Source: Dyella_B nitratireducens (GTDB lineage: Bacteria > Pseudomonadota > Gammaproteobacteria > Xanthomonadales > Rhodanobacteraceae). From it: DNA of 64,000 bases. Of this stretch, positions 1-7,955 are shown piece by piece. Position numbers and translations under genes: made by a program. The notes under the pieces were generated by a model, which saw only the letters and a list, made by a program, of their open reading frames with translations, had not been told where the DNA came from and searched no databases. The DNA lies in contig NZ_CP064032.1 in NCBI RefSeq assembly GCF_049532905.1, positions 5,518,001 through 5,582,000 on the forward strand, given 5' to 3'. Within the stretch, counting starts at the first letter, position 1. The number at the start of each line of letters is the position of its first letter.

Positions 1-188
1 GGCTGGGCGATGACGTCCATGATCGTGGGCGGCGGAGACTTCAACACTTCGGCAATCTGCGGTGCCAGCGGACGCAGTGCGAAGACCAGTGCGGCAAGGT
101 TAAGGGTAATGGCTGCGCTGAGCGCAGCCACGCGCACCATATCTGGATGATGCGCACGACGAACGACTGCCAGGCTTGCGGACGGCAT
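1..188 (-). CDS. TonB-like energy transducer, N-terminal part
   Basis: Partial gene that leaves the window at base 1; the first 62 codons are visible. The start ATG (188-186) follows a strong ribosome site, AGGAGG, 7 bases upstream. The protein begins with a short basic segment, then one hydrophobic helix (about residues 20-38), then a Pro-rich stretch (RPLAPQ, KSPPPT). This is the architecture of TonB proteins, which sit in the inner membrane, span the periplasm with a Pro-rich region and pass proton-motive force to outer-membrane receptors. The TonB C-terminal domain would lie outside the window, so the assignment rests on the N-terminus alone; another single-pass periplasmic protein is possible. 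It is divergent from the ALA synthase gene. Confidence 0.5.
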   Translation of the reverse strand, partial: MPSASLAVVRRAHHPDMVRVAALSAAITLNLAALVFALRPLAPQIAEVLKSPPPTIMDVIAQ

Positions 189-494
189 AAGACGACCTCC
201 TGACGACGATGTGGGTTGTAGGCATCCGTCACGCCGTGTGGGGACACGGGGGGATCGTGTGGATGCGGCTTCAGCGTAAGCCTGTGTTTGCGGTTTGTGC
301 AATAGCCGTCCAAAAGATGTGAGCTAGCCATGGGCGGGGTACTCCCACTCCCGGAGGACGAGGGCTCAAGCCTCCCGTCTATAGGCGGCTTCTATGAAGT
401 TCAAATCATTTTTCAATTTCAACAATCCGTGAGCCTTCCGTAGGATCGCTGCAGTATTCGCCCGCCGGCGACAGGAGCAGCTCCAGGGGATGCC
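189..494. other. Intergenic region between tonB-like gene and ALA synthase gene
   Basis: Holds the divergent control region of the two flanking genes. The only clear structure is an inverted repeat GGAGG/CCTCC (353-357 and 371-375) that would form a small hairpin about 120 bases upstream of the ALA synthase start. A purine-rich AGGGGA just before base 495 serves as the ribosome site. I recognise no riboswitch or regulator motif and no credible reading frame. Confidence 0.5.
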
Positions 495-1754
495 ATGATC
501 GACTACCTTGCCCATTTCCAATCCACACTGGACCAGCTGAAGCAGGAGCGCCGCTATCGCGTCTTCGCCACCCTGGAACGCCAGGCCGGCCGCTTTCCCC
601 ATGCAACCTGGGACGGCCCGGACGGCCCGCGGGATATCGTGATCTGGTGCTCCAACGACTACCTCGGCATGGGCCAACACCCTGCCGTGGTGCATGCCTT
701 GACCGAGGCGGCGCAAAGCATGGGCGCGGGTGCGGGCGGCACGCGCAATATTTCCGGCACGCATCGCGCCGTGGTGGGGTTGGAGCATGAATTGGCCGAT
801 CTGCATGGCAAAGAGGCGGCGCTGGTCTTTACCTCCGGCTACGTATCCAACCTGGCCGGCATTTCCACGATGGCGAAGCTGCTACCCGACTGCCTGATCT
901 TGTCGGATGCGCTCAACCACAACTCGATGATCGAAGGCGTGCGCGCAGCGGGCAGCGACAAGCTGGTCTGGCGTCACAATGATTTGGCGCACCTGGACGA
1001 GCTGCTCGCACGCGCGGGCAATCGTCCCAAACTGATCGTGTTTGAAAGCGTGTATTCCATGGATGGTGATGTTGCGCCGATTGCCGGTATCTGCGATCTG
1101 GCCGAGCGTTACAACGCGATGACCTATATCGACGAGGTGCATGCCGTGGGCATGTACGGACCGCGCGGCGCCGGCATGGCCGAACGCGAGGGGCTGATGG
1201 ATCGCATCGACGTGATTGAAGGCACGCTTGCCAAGGCCTACGGCACGCTGGGTGGCTATATCGCCGGCAAGCGTGCCGTAATCGACGCGGTGCGCTCGCA
1301 TGCACCGGGTTTCATTTTCACGACCGCATTGCCGCCGGCCATTGCGGCTGCCGCCACGGCATCGATTGCGCACTTGAAAACGTCGCAAGCCGAGCGCGCA
1401 GGCCAGCAGGCTGCGGTGGCTGCTACGCGCAAGGCGCTGCTGGATGCCGGATTGCCGGTGATGATGACTGACACGCATATCGTGCCGGTGATGGTGGGTG
1501 ATCCGGATCTCTGCAAGCAGGCGAGCGATCTGCTGTTGGAGCGCCATGGGATTTATATCCAGCCGATCAACTATCCGACCGTGCCGCGTGGAACCGAGCG
1601 GCTGCGCATTACGCCGGGGCCGTTTCACGATCACGCGCTGGTGGATGCATTGGCTGGTGCGATGGTGTCGGTGTGGCAGACGCTTGGGCTTCCGTTGACG
1701 AATACACGTACCGTAAGCCGAGAGCCGGTGGGATGGGTGATGGCCGGTGGCTGA
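495..1754 (+). CDS. hemA: 5-aminolevulinate synthase
   Basis: PLP enzyme that condenses glycine and succinyl-CoA to 5-aminolevulinate, the first step of haem synthesis by the C4 (Shemin) route. At 419 residues it is slightly longer than alphaproteobacterial ALAS. Visible family marks are CSNDYLGM near residue 53, GAGAGGTRNISGTH (a motif that separates ALAS from KBL and AONS), DEVHAVGMYG, and the PLP-binding lysine in EGTLAKAYG (Lys247). The ATG is preceded by AGGGGA. Gammaproteobacteria normally make ALA from glutamyl-tRNA (also called hemA, unrelated), so this gene suggests acquisition or an additional route. The last 20 residues are not conserved in the family as I know it. The related alpha-oxoamine synthases BioF and Kbl are less likely because of the TRNISGT motif. 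Confidence 0.9.
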   Translation: MIDYLAHFQSTLDQLKQERRYRVFATLERQAGRFPHATWDGPDGPRDIVIWCSNDYLGMGQHPAVVHALTEAAQSMGAGAGGTRNISGTHRAVVGLEHELADLHGKEAALVFTSGYVSNLAGISTMAKLLPDCLILSDALNHNSMIEGVRAAGSDKLVWRHNDLAHLDELLARAGNRPKLIVFESVYSMDGDVAPIAGICDLAERYNAMTYIDEVHAVGMYGPRGAGMAEREGLMDRIDVIEGTLAKAYGTLGGYIAGKRAVIDAVRSHAPGFIFTTALPPAIAAAATASIAHLKTSQAERAGQQAAVAATRKALLDAGLPVMMTDTHIVPVMVGDPDLCKQASDLLLERHGIYIQPINYPTVPRGTERLRITPGPFHDHALVDALAGAMVSVWQTLGLPLTNTRTVSREPVGWVMAGG

Positions 1755-1772
1755 GCTTGCCGCGATCGACTT

Positions 1773-1926
1773 CCTCCCCTGCGATAGTAGGGGAGGGCTG
1801 GGGTGGGGTTGCTTGTGCTTTAGCGTGTGGCTAATTCCGTGGGATACGCGTTGCGGCGACGTCTAGCACCCGCCGCTCGCTTCGCTCGCACCCCACCTTA
1901 ACCCTCCCCTGCGAGCAGGGGAGGGG
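1773..1926. repeat. Inverted repeat element, CTCCCC family
   Basis: Two arms facing each other: 1773-1808 (CCTCCCCTGC...GGGGAGGG followed by CTGGGGTGGGG) and 1890-1926 (CCCCACC, then CCCTCCCCTGCGAGCAGGGGAGGGG). Each arm is itself a hairpin of about 8 base pairs, and the arms are near-inverted copies. Similar CTCCCC hairpins with a GGGGTGGGG or GGGTGAGGGG tail occur at 33668-33695 and 40431-40565, so this is a dispersed family of palindromic elements. It lies just after the ALA synthase gene and may also end its transcript. Confidence 0.65.
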
Positions 1927-2063
1927 ATGGTCTTTCGCGATGATCGAGATGCCGGCTGCTGCCCCAAATTTTTTGCTGCTTGGTGCGGCAGAGTTGATCG
2001 TGGGTGACATCTTTTCCGGTCTTTGCTACGTACATTGGTTGCTTGCACCAAATAGACGTCCAT

Positions 2064-2100
2064 ATAGAAACAACCTATCAACCCGATCCGAACAAACAAT
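2064..2100 (+). promoter_or_regulatory. OxyR-type binding site upstream of katB
   Basis: Four tetranucleotides with exact seven-base spacing: ATAG (2064), CTAT (2075), ATCC (2086), CAAT (2097). The published OxyR consensus is ATAG-N7-CTAT-N7-ATAG-N7-CTAT. The first two boxes are perfect and the other two match two and three of four bases. It lies 72 bases before the catalase start, a fitting place for peroxide-induced activation. Confidence 0.7.
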
Positions 2101-2171
2101 TAGACGCGTGAAGACTCCATCGGTGGAAATACGCCGGCTGTTGCGTACCTCAAACCCTCGAGGAGTCATCC

Positions 2172-3710
2172 ATGAAAACGATAAAAAGCTTTACGCGTTA
2201 TTCCGTGCTTGCCATGTCGCTGTGCATGGCCCTGGGCCTTCAAGCACAAGACGTCCATCTCACCACCGATGCCGGCGCGCCGGTTGGCGACAACCAGAAC
2301 TCGCAGACGGCAGGCCCCGGCGGCCCGACCTTGCTGCAAGATTCCCATTTGATCGAAAAGCTGCAGCGCTTCGATCGCGAGCGTATTCCCGAGCGTGTGG
2401 TGCATGCGCGTGGCACCGGTGCGGCGGGTGTCTTCCAGGCTACGGCGGATATTTCCGATCTAAGCAAGGCAGTGGTGTTCAAACCTGGCACGACCACGCC
2501 GGTATTCGTGCGTTTCTCCACCGTGATGGGTTATCGCGGCTCGCCCGAACAAGCGCGCGATCCGCGTGGGTTTGCCACCAAGTTCTACACACAGCAGGGC
2601 AACTGGGATCTGGTGGGCATCAACCTGCCGATCTTCTTCATTCGCGATGCGATCAAGTTTCCGGATTTCGTGCACGCCAACAAACCGAGTGCAGTGACGG
2701 GTGTGCAGGATGCCAACCTGGCGTTCGACTTCTTCGCCCATACGCCGGAAGCGACGTCGATGTTGACGCGCTTGTATTCGGACGAAGGCATGCCCGATAG
2801 CTACCGGCGCATGGATGGCTACGGCGTCCACGCGTTCAAGATGGTCAACGCCAACGGCGACGTGCACTACGTGAAGTTCCATTGGAAGAGCGAGCAGGGC
2901 ATGCACGGCATACGCCCGCAGGACATTGCTCCTTCCATCGGCGCCGACTGGAACCACATGACCAATGATCTGTATGGCGCGATCAAGAACGGCGAGGATC
3001 CCAAGTGGGATCTCTATATCCAGGTGCTGGAGCCCAAGGATCTGGCCAAGTTCGACTACAACGCACTGGACGACACCAAGGTCTGGTCGGGTGTCCCGGA
3101 GCGCAAGATCGGCACCATGACGCTGAACCGCGTGCCGGACAACTACTTTGAAAGCACCGAGCAGTCGGCCTTTGCACCTTCGCGCATGGTGCCGGGTATC
3201 GAAGCTTCGGAAGACCGCATGCTGCAGGGCCGCCTGTTTGCCTATGCCGATACGCAGATGTATCGCCTGGGCGCCAACTACCAGAGTCTTCCCATCAACC
3301 GTCCGCTGGTGCAGGTGAGCTCCGAGGACCAGGACGGCGCGATGAATAGCAGTGGCCGCAAGGGCGAGATCAACTTCGAGCCGTCCACCGCCAGGGAAGT
3401 TTCCGAAGATCCGAATGGTCGGCTGGTACAGACGGCATTGAGCGGCACTACCCAGCAGCAGGCGATCGACAAGAAGCGAAACTTCCTGCAGGCGGGCGAG
3501 TACTACCGTGCCCTGTCGGCACAGGACAAGGCGGACCTGATCACGGCTCTGAGTGCTGACCTCAATCACGTCACCAACGAGGGCAACAAGTACACGATGC
3601 TTTCGTATTTCTACAAGGCGGATGCCGACTACGGCACACGCTTGGCCAAGGCTACGCACGCTGACGTGGCGCGCGTGAAGAGCCTGGCTGATCAGCTTTC
3701 CGACGGCTGA
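2172..3710 (+). CDS. katB: Periplasmic monofunctional catalase KatB
   Basis: Clade-typical haem catalase with an N-terminal signal peptide (cleavage after about residue 25, ALGLQA), so it acts in the periplasm and breaks down hydrogen peroxide. At 512 residues it closely matches the length and text of Pseudomonas KatB (GDNQNSQTAGPGG, FDRERIPERVVHARG). The catalytic His is His78 in VVHARGTG; the haem-ligand Tyr is Tyr358 in RLFAYADTQMYRLG. The usually invariant distal Asn of the VGNN motif is replaced: codons 150-151 read Ile-Asn (GGC ATC AAC), giving VGIN. Ribosome site GAGGAG precedes the ATG. It pairs with the ankyrin gene downstream, as katB-ankB does in Pseudomonas, and has an OxyR-like site upstream. 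Confidence 0.93.
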   Translation: MKTIKSFTRYSVLAMSLCMALGLQAQDVHLTTDAGAPVGDNQNSQTAGPGGPTLLQDSHLIEKLQRFDRERIPERVVHARGTGAAGVFQATADISDLSKAVVFKPGTTTPVFVRFSTVMGYRGSPEQARDPRGFATKFYTQQGNWDLVGINLPIFFIRDAIKFPDFVHANKPSAVTGVQDANLAFDFFAHTPEATSMLTRLYSDEGMPDSYRRMDGYGVHAFKMVNANGDVHYVKFHWKSEQGMHGIRPQDIAPSIGADWNHMTNDLYGAIKNGEDPKWDLYIQVLEPKDLAKFDYNALDDTKVWSGVPERKIGTMTLNRVPDNYFESTEQSAFAPSRMVPGIEASEDRMLQGRLFAYADTQMYRLGANYQSLPINRPLVQVSSEDQDGAMNSSGRKGEINFEPSTAREVSEDPNGRLVQTALSGTTQQQAIDKKRNFLQAGEYYRALSAQDKADLITALSADLNHVTNEGNKYTMLSYFYKADADYGTRLAKATHADVARVKSLADQLSDG

Positions 3711-3716
3711 GCCGTT

Positions 3717-3750
3717 GCGCCCCGCGCAAGGATGGCGGGGCGCGTTTCTT
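3717..3750 (+). terminator. Hairpin between katB and ankB
   Basis: Perfect 9-bp stem GCGCCCCGC (3717-3725) / GCGGGGCGC (3735-3743) followed by GTTTCTTC. It begins six bases after the katB stop and may act as a partial terminator that lowers ankB expression relative to katB. Confidence 0.6.
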
Positions 3751-3778
3751 CTCCTTCATTCGTCGCGAGCATCTAGCC

Positions 3779-4405
3779 ATGCAAGGTCGTCGTATCGTCA
3801 TAGTCTTGGTCATCGCCGTGGTGCTGCTCGCTGGCGCCTATGCTTGTTTTCCACCGTTGCGCCTTTGGACGCGTGCAAGTGCGTTGAAACAAGCCTCGAA
3901 CGCCCAATGGGTGGATGCGCACCGTTATGACCCTGAGTGGTTCGATGCCGCCAGGGCGGGCAGGGTGGACATCCTGCGTCTGCTGCACGACGCGCATTAC
4001 CCCATCGATGCACGCAGCGGCTCCGGTTATACCGCTTTGGTGCTGGCTGCCTATGATGAGCAACCCGAAGCGCTGGACTATCTGCTCCGCGCGGGTGCCA
4101 ACGCCTGCATCGCCGACCACAACGGCAACACGGCGTTGATGGGTGCCATCTACAAAGGCCATACCGATATCGCACGCCGGCTGCTGCATGCCGGATGCCC
4201 CATCGATCAGGCCAATAACGCCGGGGAAACGGCGCTTGCCTTCGCTGCGTTGTTCGGCCGCAACGACCTGCTTGCCGACCTGGCGCATGCAGGTGCACGT
4301 CTCGACAGCCGGGATGCGCAAGGCCAGACGCCCATGGCTATGGCTGTAAAACAAGGCAACCAGGACATGGCGGCGGCGCTGCGGCAACTGGGTGCCAGGG
4401 ATTGA
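3779..4405 (+). CDS. ankB: Ankyrin-repeat membrane protein AnkB
   Basis: A 208-residue protein with one N-terminal membrane helix (residues 5-22, IVIVLVIAVVLLAGAYACF) that should anchor it with its body in the periplasm. Residues about 60-205 form four to five ankyrin repeats (GYTALVLAAYDEQPEALDYL, GNTALMGAIYKGHTDIARRL, GETALAFAALFGRNDLLADL, GQTPMAMAVKQGNQDMAAAL). Family knowledge: in Pseudomonas aeruginosa ankB lies directly after katB and is needed for full catalase activity. The same order here supports a role assisting KatB, possibly as a scaffold. The gap to katB is 68 bases and holds a hairpin. No strong ribosome site is visible. Confidence 0.82.
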   Translation: MQGRRIVIVLVIAVVLLAGAYACFPPLRLWTRASALKQASNAQWVDAHRYDPEWFDAARAGRVDILRLLHDAHYPIDARSGSGYTALVLAAYDEQPEALDYLLRAGANACIADHNGNTALMGAIYKGHTDIARRLLHAGCPIDQANNAGETALAFAALFGRNDLLADLAHAGARLDSRDAQGQTPMAMAVKQGNQDMAAALRQLGARD

Positions 4406-4448
4406 TGGGTATCCCCCACACATGAGATTGCATCAACCCTCGGTTTTT
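4397..4448 (+). terminator. Terminator-like hairpin after ankB
   Basis: AGGGATTGATG (4397-4407) can pair with CATCAACCCT (4431-4440) with one bulged A, followed by CGGTTTTTG. The stem overlaps the ankB stop codon. Confidence 0.5.
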
Positions 4449-4665
4449 GTGCGGTGACTCGTGCAAATGGCGTGAAAAGGCGGCGATGTCTTCACCGCTG
4501 TTGCACGCCCTCGCCGCGAGAGTGCCCCGGCCCTGCCTGCCAGGGCGACAGGGACGGTCTGGGTACCCTTTCGGGGATCTTGTGTTTCGTGCTTCACCCG
4601 AGCGGTGAAAAGCCCTTCGTATGCGAAGGAGCGCGTCCACTCACTTGAAGAGGGATACGCGTATC

Positions 4666-5676
4666 ATGAAACCATCTATGCAACGGCGGATATCGTGGAA
4701 GAGTGCAGCCGCACTCGTCGCCATGGCTGTATTCGGCGCGTGCGGCATGTCATTCGCAGCAGATAGCGCAACCCAATCGTTTACGCCCAAGGCGGTCGGC
4801 GAGTTTGCAACCAGCCAGCGGCCCCAAGGCGTGCCAACCGACTATGTGGTGACGCCGAATGGCTTCTTCTCGCCATCGTGCGTACAACGTGTGGAAGAAA
4901 GCGAAACCTTGCACGCCGATGGCAGCATCGAATCGCCCGATGGCACGGTGCGCAAGCCGGCGGCCTGCACGCAACCGCACTATCGTTTCGACGGCACGCG
5001 CGTGGAGCCGAACGGCAGTTCCTACATGCCGGCGATTCAGGCCTTGCACCAGCCCACCATCAACGGCTGGGTGGAAGATGCCAACTACGATAGTTCCGTC
5101 AACATCGGCAAGATCGTAGCGACATGGAAGGTGCCCAGCACACCGACCAACCAGTCCGGACAGACCGATTATTTCTTCCCGGGATTGGAGCAGTTGCCAA
5201 CCGTAGAGAGCATTCTGCAACCCGTGCTCGGCTATGACGCTTTCAGCGGCACGGTGTGGACGCTGTCGAGCTGGAACTGTTGCGTCAGCGGCACGACCTA
5301 CTACAGCGGCCCGATCAACACCAAGGCGGGCGATACCATCCTCGGCACCACCCAGTGCAAGGCTGCTAACGCCTGCAGCACTTGGGCGATCACCTCCAAG
5401 GACGTGACCACCGGCAAGAGCACGACGCTCAGCACCGATCCGTACGGCAACTTGAAATGGGTATTCGGTGGCGTGATGGAGGTATACGGTGTCAGCAGTT
5501 GCAACGAGCTGCCAGCCAGTTCGCCACTCACGTATTCGAGTATCGCGGTCTACAACACCGCCTTTACCAAGATTTCGAATACGCCATGGGGTGCGGACTA
5601 TCCGGTGGGCTCAACCTCGCCACAGTGCAACTACAACGTTTCCACCACCGCCAGCAGCGTCACGCTGAAATACTGA
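4666..5676 (+). CDS. Secreted protein with glutamic-peptidase-like beta-sandwich region
   Basis: A 336-residue exported protein; the signal peptide ends near CGMSFAADS. The start is placed at ATG 4666 because the upstream in-frame codons add only a charged, non-signal stretch. Residues about 145-330 are rich in beta-strand and Cys, with WKVPSTP, ESILQPVLGY, WTLSSWNCC, AGDTILGT and GGVMEVYGVSSC. This order of features resembles the G1 (eqolisin) glutamic peptidases, where a Gln in an ILQ motif and a Glu on a later strand form the catalytic pair; here ILQP and VMEVYG would supply them. This is my own reading, not a family match, and a carbohydrate-binding or structural role is equally possible. 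It stands alone and is closed by a strong terminator. Confidence 0.6.
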   Translation: MKPSMQRRISWKSAAALVAMAVFGACGMSFAADSATQSFTPKAVGEFATSQRPQGVPTDYVVTPNGFFSPSCVQRVEESETLHADGSIESPDGTVRKPAACTQPHYRFDGTRVEPNGSSYMPAIQALHQPTINGWVEDANYDSSVNIGKIVATWKVPSTPTNQSGQTDYFFPGLEQLPTVESILQPVLGYDAFSGTVWTLSSWNCCVSGTTYYSGPINTKAGDTILGTTQCKAANACSTWAITSKDVTTGKSTTLSTDPYGNLKWVFGGVMEVYGVSSCNELPASSPLTYSSIAVYNTAFTKISNTPWGADYPVGSTSPQCNYNVSTTASSVTLKY

Positions 5677-5690
5677 GTGGTGCACACCGG

Positions 5691-5719
5691 CTCCCCCGCT
5701 CAGGCGGGGGAGTTTTTTT
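5691..5719 (+). terminator. Rho-independent terminator
   Basis: Stem CTCCCCCGC (5691-5699) paired with GCGGGGGAG (5704-5712), loop TCAG-like, then a run of seven T. Ends the secreted-protein gene. Confidence 0.9.
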
Positions 5720-5723
5720 GCCC

Positions 5724-5751
5724 AAAAAAAACCCCGCGGGGGTGCGGGGTT
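5724..5751 (-). terminator. Terminator reading on the minus strand
   Basis: AACCCCGC and GCGGGGTT form a stem (5730-5751). On the minus strand it is followed by a run of eight T (5724-5731 in plus coordinates). It would stop transcription arriving from the DUF885 gene side, back to back with the plus-strand terminator. Confidence 0.75.
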
Positions 5752-5760
5752 GCAGGATTA

Positions 5761-5786
5761 ACGGATATCGGGGAGGCGATATCCGT
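5761..5786. repeat. Perfect inverted repeat
   Basis: ACGGATATCG (5761-5770) and CGATATCCGT (5777-5786) are exact inverted copies around a six-base loop GGGAGG. There is no T run. It could be an operator or a transcript-end structure for the minus-strand DUF885 gene; I cannot tell which. Confidence 0.6.
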
Positions 5787-5935
5787 GACAGTTATTTTCC
5801 TGACAGGTAGCTTGATGAACTGTGGAGTCCATGTGATGACGGTCTTCACAAATCCCGAGTGTGAGCTTTGCCGCAGTTTCACGCCGCCATGTCGGGGTTT
5901 GCATCCTGGCTTGGGAATGCGAAAGGGTCTTGAAT

Positions 5936-6080
5936 CGTCGTCCCGGCGAAAGCCGGACGTAGCGCGAAGCGCGGAGAACGTCCGAATGGACGGCCCCGAA
6001 GGGGTGAGCGAAGCGAATCACCCAGCGACTTTGCTTGCGGGTCAAGGCACTAGGCCCCGGCTTTCGCCGGGGCGACGATC
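5936..6080. repeat. Palindromic repeat element, CCGGCGAAAGCCGG family
   Basis: Bounded by CGTCGTCCCGGCGAAAGCCGG (5936-5956) and its inverted copy ending at CCGGCTTTCGCCGGGGCGACG (about 6056-6077). The inside carries further small palindromes (GCGCGAAGCGC, CCCCGAAGGGG). No reading frame. It lies just downstream of the minus-strand DUF885 gene. The arms are related in sequence to the element at 8517-8633. Confidence 0.65.
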
Positions 6081-6112
6081 GCAGGCTCGAAGATGTGAGA
6101 GGCCGTGCACCA

Positions 6113-7885
6113 TCACTTCTTCTGCGACGGAATGAACTGCGTTCGCACCGCTTCCGCCAATTGATCCGGCGGCAGCAAGCCTTGGCCGATGATGAAGTCG
6201 TTGAAGGCTTGATGATTGAACTGCTTGCCCAGCGCCAGCTCGGTCTGCAGGCGCAATTGCTCCAAGCGCATGTAGCCGTAGAAATAGGCGGTTGCCTGAC
6301 CAGGACTGTTGAAGGTGAAGCGATCCAGTTCCTCGCGCGTCATCGCTTCGGATAGACCCACGTCGTCACGCAGCACGTCATGTGCACGTTCCTTGCTGAT
6401 CAGTCCAAGATTCAGCATGGGATCGAGGAACGCGCGTGCCGCGCGCATCAAGCGCAATTGCAGCGTGATGAACTGACCGGCCGGCGGTTCATACGGCAGC
6501 ATTTCCGCTTCGGAATACAGCGCCCAGCCTTCCACATTCACGCTGTTGAATGCGAACAGGCTGCGCGCCAGCGATACGCCGCGCTCCACCATGGCCGAGT
6601 ACTGCAGTTCGTGCCCCGGGCGGCCTTCGTGCGCGGTGAGTGTCCAGGCGGCGGCCTTGAAGGTGAAGTCGTCGTAGGCATCCGAGCTGTCGCCGGTGGT
6701 AGACGGATTGCCCATGGTCAGCACGAAAGTGCCGCGCTCGCCGCGGTTGTTGATAAGCGGCGGTGGATCCATGTGCGGTGCAGGCGTGGCCGCCGCCTCG
6801 GCGTCGGAAGCCACGCGCATCTGCATTTCACGCTGCGGCAATGTGACGATGTGTTCGCGGCGGATGGTGTCTTCGATCTTGGCGATGATCTGGTGGTACC
6901 AGGGCTCCACATCGTTCTTGCCGAGCTGCTGCTTCTTCAGGGCCTTCAGCACGTCGCGGTAATCGGTCGCTTGAATGCCTTCATCCTTGGCCACGACCGG
7001 CGCCATGACCGCCATGGCCTGCTGTACTTCCATGAATTCGAGTTGCGCCTGCTTGATCAGGTCATCGGCCGGTATGTCGATGCCGGTGGCCTTGAGGTTA
7101 TAGGCGTACAGCGGCTCGGGCACGCGGAAATCGGTGCGTTCATGGGGCACGATGGTTTTGCGTACCCACGCGTCATAGTCCTTGAGCTGTGCGTCCATCG
7201 CATCGAGTGCGGCCTTGCCATCGGCATCGTCCAGCTTGTACTTCACGAACAACTGGCGAATGCCTTGCGCATAACGTTGCGTGTTGGCGAGCTGCTGGTC
7301 CACGTTGCCTTTATAAGGGCCAAGCAGATGCGAATCGGACAAGCGCTCGGTGGTTCTTGCTTCGGCCAGCTGCGTCATCGGTGTGCAGCCCGGTGCCTTG
7401 CCCACGTAGCATTCCAGACGCTTCACCGCCAAGGCTCTGCGCTTGGCATCCACGTCGTCCTTGAGCAGGTAGAACTCACCGCCGAAGAACAGCTGGCCCA
7501 CGTCCACGTAGGGCAGCAGGTATTTGTCGTTGAGCTGGGTGCCTTCGATGTTCAGCGCGGCAGCCTTGATCATGATTTGCAGATCCTGGCGCACATTGGG
7601 ATCGTGTTCGGCAGCCAACATCGTTTCGAGCTTGCTCTTCGCTTCCTTCAGGGCTGCGATCTGGCGTTCGTCCGTCCCCGGCTTCAGGTCGGTGACTTTG
7701 TCGTCGTAGCCCGGCAGGCCGATCTGCGTGGCGTTCTCGGGGTTGAACTGGGCCTGGACCTTGAGCAAGGTCTGGGCGTCTTGATTGCTGCGCTCGACCC
7801 AGGATGGCGTTTGGGAGCCTTGTGCGAACGCCGTTCCGGTGGCAGCCGCAGCGACCGCCGCGGCCAAGGCGAGACGTTTCATCAT
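6113..7885 (-). CDS. Secreted DUF885 family protein (putative metallopeptidase)
   Basis: A 590-residue protein with a clear signal peptide (residues 1-21, cleaved after AFA), so it acts in the periplasm or outside. The body matches DUF885 proteins: helical throughout, with a motif TAHEGRPGHELQ (about residue 421) that holds a His-Glu-x4-His zinc-type signature, and a downstream NVEGWALYSEAEM segment that supplies a further conserved Glu. Many relatives are annotated as uncharacterised carboxypeptidases or esterases; peptide substrates are likely but not shown. ATG 7885 is preceded by AGGGA at a good distance. It stands alone, with DUF456 upstream on the same strand and a repeat-filled spacer downstream. 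Confidence 0.8.
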   Translation of the reverse strand: MMKRLALAAAVAAAATGTAFAQGSQTPSWVERSNQDAQTLLKVQAQFNPENATQIGLPGYDDKVTDLKPGTDERQIAALKEAKSKLETMLAAEHDPNVRQDLQIMIKAAALNIEGTQLNDKYLLPYVDVGQLFFGGEFYLLKDDVDAKRRALAVKRLECYVGKAPGCTPMTQLAEARTTERLSDSHLLGPYKGNVDQQLANTQRYAQGIRQLFVKYKLDDADGKAALDAMDAQLKDYDAWVRKTIVPHERTDFRVPEPLYAYNLKATGIDIPADDLIKQAQLEFMEVQQAMAVMAPVVAKDEGIQATDYRDVLKALKKQQLGKNDVEPWYHQIIAKIEDTIRREHIVTLPQREMQMRVASDAEAAATPAPHMDPPPLINNRGERGTFVLTMGNPSTTGDSSDAYDDFTFKAAAWTLTAHEGRPGHELQYSAMVERGVSLARSLFAFNSVNVEGWALYSEAEMLPYEPPAGQFITLQLRLMRAARAFLDPMLNLGLISKERAHDVLRDDVGLSEAMTREELDRFTFNSPGQATAYFYGYMRLEQLRLQTELALGKQFNHQAFNDFIIGQGLLPPDQLAEAVRTQFIPSQKK

Positions 7886-7955
7886 GACGAATATCCCTGT
7901 GAAGTTGGAGCGGCGAGCTTATTCGACATCGCGCGTGCGGCGCATGCCCCAACTG

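Noticed and set aside
353..375. Possible riboswitch upstream of the ALA synthase gene
   Set aside because: Only one short GGAGG/CCTCC stem is visible and the conserved cores of known riboswitches are not present.
495..1754. Alternative identity as BioF (AONS) or Kbl
   Set aside because: The TRNISGTH motif and length match ALAS; no biotin or threonine genes are adjacent.
2460..3659. 399-codon minus-strand frame
   Set aside because: Antisense to katB; the translation is low in recognisable structure, while katB has all haem and catalytic motifs except the noted Asn.
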